Shown in pieces: positions 1 to 10,254 of a DNA stretch of 64,000 bases. Position 1 is the stretch's first letter; every line of letters begins with the position of its first letter. The stretch is from Cryptomeria japonica (lineage: Eukaryota; Streptophyta; Pinopsida; Cupressales; Cupressaceae), in contig NC_081414.1 of assembly GCF_030272615.1 (NCBI RefSeq), positions 782,166,119-782,230,118 of the forward strand, written 5' to 3'. The notes beneath the pieces are model-generated. The model was not told the origin of the DNA. It made no database searches and saw only the letters and a program-made list of their open reading frames with translations. A program made the translations under genes and the position numbers.

Positions 1-1293
1 TCTGTATTTATGTATATTATCTATATGCATGTGTGGTTCTTTGGTGCAGGACATTGCAGGTACTAGTATGGGGTAGGTATGGGGTATTGACTCCACCTAG
101 TTTCGCAGGTGTGAGCATGCCTTATATATCCAATGGGAGTGGAGGAGATAGTTGTTGTACCCTAGGTTGACCATAGTTACACTCATGTGAGTGTTGTTAG
201 TTGGTTGTGTTTCCCCATCTGGTTGTTATGTGTGTCATGGTGCCTTGGTTTGGTCATTTGAGTTGTCATTTGATTTGTCTTGGTTTTGCGAGTTTCCATT
301 TATTTAAATGGTCATTTAATTTAAATGGATGATGCTATCTTGTGTAGGCGTAATCATTTAATTAATATGCTCTGTGATTATTGATTTATTTAAATTAATG
401 ATTGCTAGATTAAATGGTTAAATGGCTTAATTTATTGTGTAAAGTTGCATTGATATTTTTTGTGAAATAAATAAATTGCCTAGCCATTTAAAAAGGTTAA
501 ATGCTTTTGTTGAAGGAAGTATTTATGGAAAAAGAAATTAATAAAATCTTTCCTTATTGCTTTTCCATTTGACTTTTTCTTTTTCATTTTAATTGTTGGG
601 AAAGAATTATTATTTTTTTGGGAAAGAAATAAATCCGATTGCCTTTTAGTTTTAAAATATTTAAATTTGATTGGATGAAAAAAAAACTTTATCCTAGAAG
701 CTTGGGTTAAAAGATATTTTTGGGCATCCATTTTGGGGATTCATGGCAGGAGAAGAAGAGAATTTTGGAGAGAAAATTCGAGAAAAACTTCTTGGAGGAG
801 CTGGAAATTTGACCTAGCTGGAAGGCTGGTTGTTCTTCATCTTTTTGCTTGCTAATTGCTTCAAGGTTGGAGGTTTCCTTCTTGTTTTGAATTTGTTTTG
901 TAATTTTCAATTTGCTTCCTCTGAAAGGAAATTTATTCAATCTTCCTATAGATGTTTGTGGAATGATTGAAATGGAAGAGTTAGTGTTTACTACTACTGG
1001 TTTTTGTGAAATCTATATCATATGTTTGGATTCAGGAAATAAATGGTTCATTTCTCTATCTATTGTGTGTGATTTGTTCATGGAAATTAATTTATTGATT
1101 TACCTCTTCTTTGAGAAGAAAGAATTTTAGATTGGGCTTTCTGGGTGCATCCTTGTTTCTTTTTTTGTCATGATTTGGTTAGTCATTATTTCTAGTATGT
1201 TTATTTCACCATTTACCTTGCTGGTAAACTCTTCTTTGAAATTTTGGAAATTGGCACTATATGTGTGTGCCTGTGAAATAATTCTAGAAATGA
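1..1293. other. AT-rich non-coding flank, probably LTR of the disrupted chromovirus
   Basis: No supportable gene lies here; the short open frames at 480-1361 show no recognisable domain. The stretch leads directly into the minisatellite at 1294. That minisatellite resumes beyond the compound insertion at 22114 and continues toward the chromovirus LTR end at 24328. I infer that this flank is the 5' part of that same LTR, split by the insertion. The LTR's true start is not visible and may lie left of the window. Confidence 0.4.
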
Positions 1294-1683
1294 AGTGTCA
1301 CCAGGTCGAAGAGGTAATTTACTTGTTCGAAGAGGTAAGTGTCACCAGTTCAAAGAGGTAAATTACTTGTTTGAAGAGGTAAGTGTCACCGGTTTGAAGA
1401 GGTAAATTACCTGTTCGAAGAGGTAAGTATCACCAGTTCGAAGAGGTAAATTACCTGTTCGAAGAGGTAAGTGTTACCCGGTTTGAAGAGGTAAATTACC
1501 TGTTCGAAGAGGTAAGTGTCACCGGTTCGAAGAGGTAAATTACCTGTTCAAAGAGGTAAGTGTCATCGGTTCAAAGAAGTAAATTACATGTTCGATGAGG
1601 TAAGTGTCACCGGTTCAAAGAGGTAAATTACCTATTCGAAGAGGTAAGTGTTACTGGTTTGAAGAGGTAAACTACCTATTTGA
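1294..1683 (+). repeat. Minisatellite, about 43-bp unit, left half
   Basis: Roughly nine imperfect head-to-tail copies of a unit of about 43 bp. Each unit joins two sub-repeats: one reads gaggtaagtgtcaccggtt, the other contains the palindrome GGTAAATTACC. The array stops exactly where the compound retrotransposon starts and resumes after it at 22114. The last five bases, TTTGA, form the left target-site duplication. Confidence 0.85.
1679..1683. repeat. Left target-site duplication TTTGA
   Basis: TTTGA directly precedes the first LTR and is repeated at 22114-22118, directly after the third LTR. No matching pair surrounds either internal unit, so the duplication marks the outer limits of one insertion. 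Confidence 0.85.
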
Positions 1684-2015
1684 TGTCACAACCCTCCTTT
1701 ATCACCTTTTTTTGATTTAAATTACAAAACTCTACTATATTCCTTGGATAAATTATTGAATGAATATTGTAAGGGAATAAAAATAATAAACCTCACACAC
1801 ATGGAAAATGCATATATATTTTAATTTGTTATTTAATTTCCCTCACCTAAATTAAGGCACATGTTGTAGGAGGAATAAGAAGCTTCTAGAGGCTTCTCCA
1901 CCTCCTTGCATGTAACTCCTCCCACTAAGCCTAATTAATTTGCATGGAGGCCAAATTGGGAGAGAATCTCTTTTTTCAATTAAAAAAAATGGTAGTGGGA
2001 ATTTGTAATTTCTTT

Positions 2016-2025
2016 TATAAAATAG
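2016..2025 (+). promoter_or_regulatory. Candidate TATA box of LTR 1
   Basis: TATAAAATAG is close to the plant TATA consensus. It is kept in LTR 2 (10587-10596) and LTR 3 (18949-18958). Which of this box and the one at 4372 drives transcription cannot be decided from sequence. Confidence 0.4.
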
Positions 2026-2629
2026 GAACAAGTTTCAAAAGAAAAGCTAGCTATTCCATAAGAAATTTTTGCAAGTTGAATTCTCCTTTGTAGTCCACTT
2101 TCATTGGCAGCTAAGATTTTTGTTGGGAAGATTTCTCTTCAATTTGGACATCAAGGAAGACTCTACACCATCTTCAAGCATCCAGGTTCCTTCAACTTAG
2201 TTTATGCATCTCATTTTATGGTAGATTAGATTTGTTTAGATTGATTGTGAGTATGAAATTCATTTGTGTTTTGTTAAAGAATTAGTTTTAGATTTTTGTA
2301 GAAAATGAGAGTCATGGTTTAAATAAGATCCATTGTTAAAATTCTTGATATGAAATTAGTTTTTGTAAAGAATGAGATTTATGGCTTAAATGAGATTCAT
2401 TGTTTGAAATTTTGATAAGGAATTAGTTTTTAGATTTTGTAGAGAATGAGATTTATTGTTAATAAGATTCATTGTTTAAATTTTTGATAAGAAATTAGTT
2501 TCAGATTTTGTAGAGAATGAAATTCATTGTTTAAATTCTTAGTTTCTGATTTTGTTTTAATTCTGATAAGAAATTAGTTTCAGAGTAAATGGAAATTAGA
2601 TTCATTATCTTCAGTTTATTTTGATAAAA

Positions 2630-2960
2630 ATTAGATCTCCCTGTGTGTATAAATAAATCTCCTCTCTCTATGAATGATTTTTCCTGTGTAAAGAAATGAA
2701 TATCTCTCTCTGTGAATGAATTTTCCCTGTGTAAAGAAATGAATATCTCTCTCTCTGTGAATGAATTTTCCTGTGTAAAGAAATGAATATCTCTCTCTAT
2801 GAATGAATTTTCCCTGTGTAAAGAAATGAATATCTCTCTCTGTGAATGAATTTTCCCTGTGTAAAGAAATGAATATCTCTCTCTGTGAATGAATTTTTCC
2901 TGTGTAAAGAAACAAATTCCTTTCTCTGTGAATGAGTTTTCCCTGTGTAGGAAACAAAAG
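2630..2960 (+). repeat. 43-bp tandem array inside LTR 1
   Basis: About seven units built on ctctctgtgaatgaatttt plus ccctgtgtaaagaaatgaat, with a period near 43 bp. Equivalent arrays lie in LTR 2 (about 11205-11530) and LTR 3 (about 19563-19890). The open frame on the opposite strand is a by-product of the repeat and is not called a gene. Confidence 0.85.
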
Positions 2961-3180
2961 AAATGAAGAAAAGAAATAAACTCTCTTTATCTATGAATGT
3001 ATTTCCCTGTAGAAAACAAAGAAATGGGAAAAAAAAATCCCTCTGGTTATTGCTTCATTTTGTCCCTGAGACAAACCTGCAACATTATTAATTACCTATT
3101 AATCTTCAAATATTTTTATAAGTTATAATACTCCTCTATAAAAATGATAATGATAATACTGTAACAAATATATATCTATA

Positions 3181-3181
3181 C

Positions 3182-3219
<38 letters not shown>

Positions 3220-3256
3220 GTATATGTATATATATATATATGTATATATACATATA

Positions 3257-3328
<72 letters not shown>

Positions 3329-3336
3329 CATATATG

Positions 3337-3374
<38 letters not shown>

Positions 3375-3394
3375 TGTATATATATATATACATA

Positions 3395-3426
<32 letters not shown>
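3181..3426. repeat. Expanded (TA)n microsatellite in LTR 1
   Basis: About 245 bp of TA repeats interrupted by ATGTAT and ATACAT motifs. The same place in LTR 2 (about 11751-11786) and LTR 3 (about 20100-20152) holds only 35-55 bp, which explains the LTR length difference. All open frames here are low-complexity artefacts. Confidence 0.95.
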
Positions 3427-3431
<5 letters not shown>

Positions 3432-3469
3432 GTAACCAAAAAAAAAAGCGAGAAAGCATTTCGAACTTC

Positions 3470-3650
3470 AAATCTTCCCCCGAGCCCGTAACGCATGGCG
3501 TTTTCGCTGATTGGACATCAGCAACAATGCATGGCATGGACGGTTACGTAGTAACCGTCGCAGAGTACGGGGCCGCGGGTTCCCTCACCTCTGCGGTCCT
3601 GCGCATGCAGGGCCGCAGGGGTGATGGGACCTGTGGTCCCCACCCCGCAA
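3470..3650 (+). other. GC-rich stem-loop cluster in LTR 1
   Basis: An island of high GC in an AT-rich LTR. Three hairpins are visible. GACGGTTAC pairs with GTAACCGTC across a 3-nt loop (3539-3559). A 12-bp stem, CTGCGGTCCTGC with GCAGGGCCGCAG and one G-T pair, has loop GCAT (3591-3618). GGGACC pairs with GGTCCC (3626-3640). The block recurs in LTR 2 (about 11830-12005) and LTR 3 (about 20190-20385). Its function is unknown. Confidence 0.75.
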
Positions 3651-4371
3651 CCCTCTTTATTATTATAAAACGATGCAAGCCCTTTTTTCCATTAAGTTTA
3701 AAATTTGTTTTTTTTTTATTTAAGTATTTCGAAATTTGAAATTGTAATTTCATTTTTTTTTTTAAAAAACAATAATCTAAGTTAATTTCTATTTAGTCAT
3801 TTTTTTAAGTTGATAATAATGACATTAGGAAATGATGATTTTCTTCCTTAGTATAAATTCAAGGATATTGACTTTCAATTAAAAATGGGATTAATGTGTA
3901 GCAAGATTGTAATTAAACTACCCTTAATAAACTTTAAAATCGTAGACTATATTCTTCAAAAATTAAGAATCGTTGGGACACTTGATTGAGATTACTTACC
4001 TTATTACAAGTACTTAGATTTAATCGTTATTTTGGATTCGTTAAGTCATCTTTCATCATAGATTAATTGCTTTCGTTAATGGTTCATAGCATGCAAATTA
4101 TTTATAGGATAATTATATCTTCCATGCAATTACTATTATGCAAGTTTCATTTGTTATGCAAATTACACTTCAAGTAGTTACTTCAATTAATTACGCTTTC
4201 ATTTTGTTATTCGTAGTTAGAAAACTAAATAAAGGAAGTTGGAAAACCAAAACTAGTAGCGTTCGGTATATATGGTGCCTCTGGGTCACGCTTACAGGTA
4301 ATGCCGTCGTGTTGAACTACTGCACTTAACGCCTAATAAAGCTGCATTAACGACGTCTGTGGCATCGTCCC

Positions 4372-4379
4372 TATAAATC
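4372..4379 (+). promoter_or_regulatory. Second candidate TATA box of LTR 1
   Basis: TATAAATC follows a GC-rich stretch and is conserved at 12727 and 21098 in the other LTRs. It lies upstream of the hairpin array and of the AATAAA signal near the LTR end. It could therefore define a shorter R region than the box at 2016. Confidence 0.3.
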
Positions 4380-4950
4380 GTCGGGGAGTAATAAGGGACA
4401 TTTGGAAGTTAAAATCCAAGGGACGGGTAATCCCTCTTGGATTGATAATTTAATAAGATAACTTTTAATGAATTTCACATCCGTTGAGATAAACCATAGT
4501 AAACCCCTCTTAGGGATGGTCAAGTTAAAAGCTCTCGTGGAATTTACTTTCTTATTTATTTATTTAGAAGGGATATTGGTGATTCGCAATGGGGTGACGC
4601 TCATGATAAGTATTAGGTTCTAGTTATTTTGTTTAGGCCACAAGCAATAGGCCATCTTGAGCCTTCGCTTAAGTGCTACCTTCGTGGGTAGCAACCGCAG
4701 AGAAACTGTCTGGGACACTGACCCTAGAAAGGGTTGCGTACCCACAAATCAGTTTACATCAAACCATAGATTAGAAAATAGAACTACATACTTTACGCCT
4801 TGATCCCGTGCCGAAGCGGGTATGTAGGCAGTCTTGGGATGTAGTTGTCCCTCGTACTCAGGCGTTCGTGGGTGGGGTCTAGGCTTGGTTGAGTAAGAAT
4901 CCTAATTGAAGGATAAGAGAATCAAACTTAATTCAATGCATAATCGGAAG

Positions 4951-5293
4951 GAATCCCGTATGGATTCGCTTGACTTCTCGAGGCTTTAAGCCAAATTTCG
5001 AGGCGGAACTCAAGCTTGTATTATTTTCTTATTACTCCTAAGGACGGCGACCTCGGTGCATTCTTGTTAGAAGAATGTAGTACTTAGTGAGTGGCTCAGG
5101 ACCCGAATGGTCCCGATGAGTCTAAGTCTCTGGCCAGAGCATCTCCTATCCCGTTTGGATGGATGCCTACCCCGTATGGGTAGATGCCTATCCCATATTG
5201 GATAGATGGAATTTACGTCCCGTATGGACAATTGCCTAACCCGTATGGTTAGAAGCTCATCCCGAATGGATGAATGCCCAATCCTCTTTGGAT
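4951..5293 (+). other. Hairpin array in the 3' part of LTR 1
   Basis: Eight short inverted repeats lie between 5099 and 5293, with a ninth at 4951-4967. Each has a stem of 4-6 bp around a loop close to CGTAT. The stems differ but stay complementary: GGACC/GGTCC (5099), TACCC/GGGTA (5168), TATCC/GGATA (5189), GTCC/GGAC (5217), TAACC/GGTTA (5237), CATCC/GGATG (5258) and GAATCC/GGATTC (4951). The array lies downstream of both TATA candidates and upstream of AATAAA, so it should be in the transcript. Confidence 0.75.
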
Positions 5294-5315
5294 GGATGCC
5301 CAGAGTATGCAATTG

Positions 5316-5321
5316 AATAAA
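5316..5321 (+). terminator. Polyadenylation signal AATAAA near LTR 1 end
   Basis: AATAAA, with a second ATAATAAA a few bases on, precedes an A-rich run about 60 bp from the LTR end. This is the expected place for the R/U5 boundary. The motif is present in all three LTRs. Confidence 0.5.
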
Positions 5322-5387
5322 ACATAATAAAGGAAAAAAAAAATATACTCAATTTTTGTTGGATCAATTTTGGTGGGTTATTACATG

Positions 5388-5399
5388 TGGTATCAGAGC
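5388..5399 (+). promoter_or_regulatory. Primer-binding site (initiator-Met tRNA), copy 1
   Basis: TGGTATCAGAGC, complementary to the 3' end of plant initiator-Met tRNA, starts 2 bp after the LTR. It primes minus-strand DNA synthesis. Confidence 0.93.
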
Positions 5400-5541
5400 A
5401 AAGGTTCAAATCTAGGCCTTGTGCTCACTTCAATTTATTCAACTAAGGGAATGTTTTACAATAATAGAAATTAAATTTTATTCTACAAAAAAAAAAAAGA
5501 GAAAACTAACTACCTAATTTAACTTTCAGGTAAAACCTAGA

Positions 5542-8500
5542 ATGGCAAGAGCAAGAGGAAGAGGAAGAGGAAGAGGAAGGGGTAATGGAAGACGTACTAG
5601 GAGTCAAAGGGAGGAAAACCATGAGGAAAACCATGAGGAAAACCATGAGGAAAACCATGAAGGGAACCATGAGGAAGATCGTGAAGAGGTTCGACACAAC
5701 CTAGGGAATAATGGAGATGGGGTTCAAGCTATAATCGACCTTCTAACCGAACAAAGAGATAAAATCAACTTCCTGGAACAATCACTGCAGGACCTTAGGG
5801 AAAGGCAGAATGACTATGAGAATAGAAGTGGTACCGAGAATGGAAACCCTGGTAGCAATCAAGGAAATATGATGGGTAATGGGAAGGAAAATAACATCTT
5901 GGAACTCTCCAAGGATTTGAAGAAAATCACCCCTCCTAAGTCCGATGGGAGGCAGATTGGTGGAGGGGCTGAGAATTGGCTAAATGAAATGGAAAAATAT
6001 TTTGAGCTAAGAGATTTTAGCGAAACAACTAAGGCTTTATGGGGCTCCTATCAACTCAAAGGGGAGGCGGCTAGTTGGTGGACCAACACCAAGGAACAAA
6101 ATGGGTATAACAGGGATACAATCACATGGGATCAATTTGTTCACCATTTTCGAGATAGATGGCTCCCTCACTTGTTCTTTGATGAGAAAGTGACAGAATT
6201 CCATAATCTACGTCAAGGGTCCCTATCCGTTCAACAATATTGGGATAAGTTCGCCAAGTTGCTTAAGTATGTGCCTATGTACCAAAGGGATGAAGAAGGC
6301 CAAGCAAGGAAATTTATTTTGGGGCTGAATACCAACATAGGGGCAGAGGTTGATATGCATGGACCCAGAAATATGAATGAAGTACTTGAAAAGTCCCTAA
6401 GGCAAGAGAGGAAGATTCAAACACTAGCAAGACGGAACTATAATGGGAACCACTCATTTAAAAGGAAGCAAGAATTCAATGGAAACACTAATTTCAACAA
6501 GGGTCAAAGGAATAACTCTTCCGAAAGGAGACCACCGCCTAATCAATATTAGAGGAATGGAAATGATAATAACAGGGGCAATAATAACAGGGGCAATGAT
6601 AACAGGGGCAATAATAACAGGGGCAACTATAATAGGAATGACTAGCAGAACAGGATAACTTATCCACCTAGGGGAAATGAAACAAGGAATGATCCCCCTA
6701 GAAATCAAGGTAGGAGAGGTCCTCCAGGCGAATGCTTTATGTGCGGGGAAAACCATTTTGCTAGAGATTGCCCCAGGATGCAAGGACAAATTAGAGCCAA
6801 TCAACCCCAACAAGGGCCCCAACAGAGGATTCATGCAGCAGTTAGGAACCAAAGAAGAAGATATCAGAATGTTCCCGTGGAAACTTAAGGTACACTATTT
6901 GAACAACCAATATCAATTCTAATCGACACTGGATCATCTGAATGTTTCATCTCACCTGAATTAGTGATCAAATATGCATTAAAAGTTAATCAAATGGAGT
7001 CATCATGGACGGTTCAATATGGGGACAAGGCAACTAGGGAAGTAACTAAGTGTTTACCGAGGGCAAGGGTACAATTCCCTGAGTTCGAAACAAGGGTAGA
7101 TCTCTATGTGGCACCCTTAGGATTATATGATGTAATTATGGGAATGAGTTGTTTAGCAGACCATCAAGCTAATGTAGATTGTTATAGCAAAATTGTTGAA
7201 TGTCTGGATGACGGGGGGAAAAGGGTCAAAATCCAAGGAAAATTTAAACCCATTAATATAGAAACTATCTCAGCAATGCAATTAAAGAACGAAAGGAGAA
7301 GAGGAGGACAAATCTTTATGGTCGAAATTGATGAAGGAAAGGAGGAAAATACACCAACATTTGAAAATACCCCTTTCTTAAAGGATTTTAAGGATGTTTT
7401 TCCAGAAGAACTACCTGGTTTACCCCCTAAGAGAAAGTTTGACTTTTCTATCGAAGTACTCCCAGGAGCTGAACCAGTATCAAAGGCACCTTATCGAATG
7501 AACACGACAGAATTACAAGAGCTCAAAATGCAATTAGAGGAACTCTTAGCTAAGGGATTAATAAGGCCAAGTGTATCACCATGGGGAGCGCCAGTTTTAT
7601 TTGTTAAGAAGAAGGATGGAACCTTAAGGCTATGCATCGACTATAGGATGTTGAACAAAGTTACCATAAAGAATAGGTATCCCTTACCTCGCATAGAGGA
7701 CCTTTTTGACCAAATGAAAGGAGTGGCAGTTTTCTCGAAGATAGATCTTCGGTCGGGGTACCATCAACTCAGAATTAAGGAAGAAGACATTCCGAAGACA
7801 GGTTTCAGGACGAGATATGGACATTATGAATTCACAGTAGTTCCTTTTGGAGTAACTAATGCCCTAGCTGCATTCATGAACCTGATGAATAGTGTATTCC
7901 ATGACTACTTGGATAAGTTTGTTTTGGTATTTTTTGATGACATATTGATTTACTCTAGAGATGAAGAGGAACACTTAGCGCACCTACAAACTATTTTGCA
8001 AAGATTAAGAGAACATAAGTTATATGGAAAATTGTCCAAATGTGCCTTCTTTGAAGAAAAGATTCACTACCTTAGGCATATAATATCAAAGGAAGGAATA
8101 GCAGTCGACCCAGATAAAATAAAGGCGATAGTAGAATGGCCAATCCCTAAGAATGTTTCAGAGGTAAAAAGCTTTATGGGGCTAGCAGGTTACTATAGGA
8201 GGTTCGTGGAAGGATTCTCTAAGATAGCAAATCCCATCACCTCGTTGCAAAGGAAGGGCAAAAGGTTTGTATGGACTGAGCAAAGTGATAAGGCATTTCA
8301 AATCTTGAAGGGAAAACTAACTTCAGCACCCATTCTAAAGGTACCATACCCAAATGGACACTTCACAGTTGTAACAGACGCTTCTATAGAAGGGTTAGGA
8401 GGAGTACTTGTCCAAGATGAAGGGGTAGTGGCTTATGAATCTAGGAAGCTAAAGACTCATGAAGTCAATTATGCACCCCACGACTTAGAGTTGGCAGCAA

Positions 8501-10181
8501 TTGTGCATGCCCTGCAAAAGTGGAGACACTTCTTACTAGGGAAGCCCTTTGACCTTAAGTCAGACAACCAAGGACTAAAATACATCTTTACCCAACCTCA
8601 CTTAAATGCCAGACAAAGAAGGTGGTTAGAATTTCTAAGTGAATATGACTTTGAGATTGAATATATTAAGGGAAAAGAAAATAGGGTGGCAGATGCCTTA
8701 AGTAGGAGGAGACACTTGATGACTATAGAAACCTTCAAAACCTCTTTCAAAAGGCAAGTAATGGATGAACAAGGACATGACCCATGGTATGAGCAAGTCA
8801 AATTAACTATAAGACACAACCCGACCGACCCTAAGGTCGAAGGGTATACATTTGATGAAGATGGGCTACTCAGATTTAATAATAGAATCTATATTCCTAA
8901 TTCAAGGAATTTAAGGGAAGTAGTCTTATCGGAGGCTCATGATGCCCCTTATTCAGGCCACCCAGGAGTTAACAAACTTTATGCAGATCTAAAGAAGCTA
9001 TACTTTTGGAAAGGATTGAAAAGTGATATTGTCAAGTACGTAGCTAAATGTTTGGAGTGTCAAAGAGTAAAGGCAGAACATAGGCACCCCGCTGGATTGT
9101 TACAATTGCACGATGTACCTCAACATAAGTGGCAAGTTATTAGTATGGATTTTGTACAAGGGTTACCCATGTCACCTTCTAGGAATGATGCAATAATGGT
9201 GGTAATTGACAAACTCACTAAGGTGGCACACTTTATACCAGGGAATCTGACGAATGATGCACCCACCTTGGCTAGACGCTTTGTTAAGGAGATAGTTAGG
9301 TTGCATGGAATACCAGAGAAAATCATATCAGACAGAGATGCAAGATTCACTTCCAGGTTTTGGACCACTCTTCATCAGCTCTAGGAACTCAACTAAATTT
9401 TAGCACCGCATACCATCCGGAAACCGACGGTCAGACAGAAAGGACAAATCAGATTATGGAAGACTTGCTTCGTATGTACTGCATGGACCAACAGAGGAAA
9501 TGGGAAGAGTACCTACCTTTGGTAGAGTTTGCCTACAATAATACATACCAAACATCTTTGGGAATGGCACCCTTTGAAGCTTTGTATGGAAGACCATGTC
9601 GAACACCTTTGAGTTGGGATAGTCTTGAAGATAGAGTGATTATTGGGCCAGATATGTTGAAAGAAATGGAAAGGAAAACTAAGGAAATTAGGCAAAGGTT
9701 GAAGGAAGCCTCGGATAGGCAGAAAAGTTATGCAGATAAAAACAGAACACCAAGGGAGTTTGAAGTAGGAGAGAAAGTCTTCCTAAGGGTTAGGCCACAC
9801 AAGAGTTCCATAAGATTTGGGAAAAAGACTAAGCTTGCACCTCGTTATGTCGGACCTTTTGAAATATTGGGAAGAATTAACCCAGTTGCTTATCGGTTGG
9901 CCTTACCTCCCCAATTGAGCCGAATCCATGATGTCTTCCATGTATCTCTTCTTAAGAAGTATGTACCTGATGAGAAACACATTTTGAATTGGGATTCCTT
10001 GCACGTCCAAGAAATGGGGGGAATAATGATAGAGCCATTCAGAATCTTGGAGAGGCGCCAGTGCCAGTTGCGCAACAGAGAGGTTGATCAGTGCAAGGTG
10101 CAATGGGACCAGTATGACGAGAAGAATGCCACGTGGGAGGATACTAAGGAGATGCAGCAGCTATTTCCTTTTTTGTTTTGA
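5542..10181 (+). pseudogene. Chromovirus gag-pol polyprotein, copy 1 (broken)
   Basis: One frame starting at ATG 5542 encodes an Arg/Gly-rich N-terminus, EENH repeats, the retrotransposon Gag domain (about 5970-6400) and an Asn/Arg/Gly-rich linker. Next come a knuckle [13 protein letters not shown] (6733-6771), protease with LIDTGSS (6925), RT with FFDD (7930-7941), RNase H (about 8362-8700), integrase with its HHCC finger (about 8929-9075) and DDE core, and a C-terminal chromodomain-like segment (10032-10178). Breaks: TAG at 6550-6552 (shared with copy 2), TAG at 6643 (CAG in copy 2), TAA at 6886 (ATA in copy 2), and loss of one A near 9374 that shifts the integrase frame. The RT frame itself is open. 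The element cannot make a full polyprotein. Confidence 0.93.
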
Positions 10182-10241
10182 ACATGAACTATAAACTCTT
10201 TTGAATGCATTTAATAAGTGCATCAGGACGATGCACAGATT

Positions 10242-10254
10242 AAGGGGGGGAGGA
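10242..10254 (+). promoter_or_regulatory. Polypurine tract, copy 1
   Basis: Thirteen purines, two A, seven G, then AGGA, end directly at the TG of LTR 2. This is the standard plus-strand primer position. Confidence 0.9.

Larger units (their letters stand above)
1684..5385 (+). repeat. LTR 1 of compound element (3702 bp)
   Basis: Begins TGTCACAACC and ends GGTTATTACA, two bases before the primer-binding site. It aligns along its whole length with the LTRs at 10255 and 18617 with scattered substitutions. It is about 200 bp longer than they are because of an expanded (TA)n tract at 3181-3426. It contains a 43-bp tandem array, a GC-rich stem-loop block, two TATA-like boxes and a polyadenylation signal. 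Confidence 0.95.

Noticed and set aside
1294-1683. Possible CRISPR-like repeat-spacer array
   Set aside because: The units are contiguous and imperfect with no unique spacers, and the context is a plant retrotransposon. It is a minisatellite.
2631-2957. Antisense 108-residue open frame of repeated FLYTGKFIHRER units
   Set aside because: It is the reverse reading of the 43-bp tandem array in the LTR. It recurs in LTR 3 but is interrupted in LTR 2, and it has no start context or domain.
3123-3537. Several overlapping Tyr/Ile-rich open frames on both strands
   Set aside because: They are translations of the (TA)n microsatellite.
5067-5312. Antisense 81-residue frame over the LTR hairpin array, present in all three LTRs
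   Set aside because: The repeated units give repeated residues in this frame. Hairpin pairing explains the pattern better than coding, and no domain or start signal is seen.
6454-6852. 132-residue antisense frame opposite gag, also at 14816-15214
   Set aside because: It is a shadow of the gag coding strand, kept in both copies only because the DNA is nearly identical.
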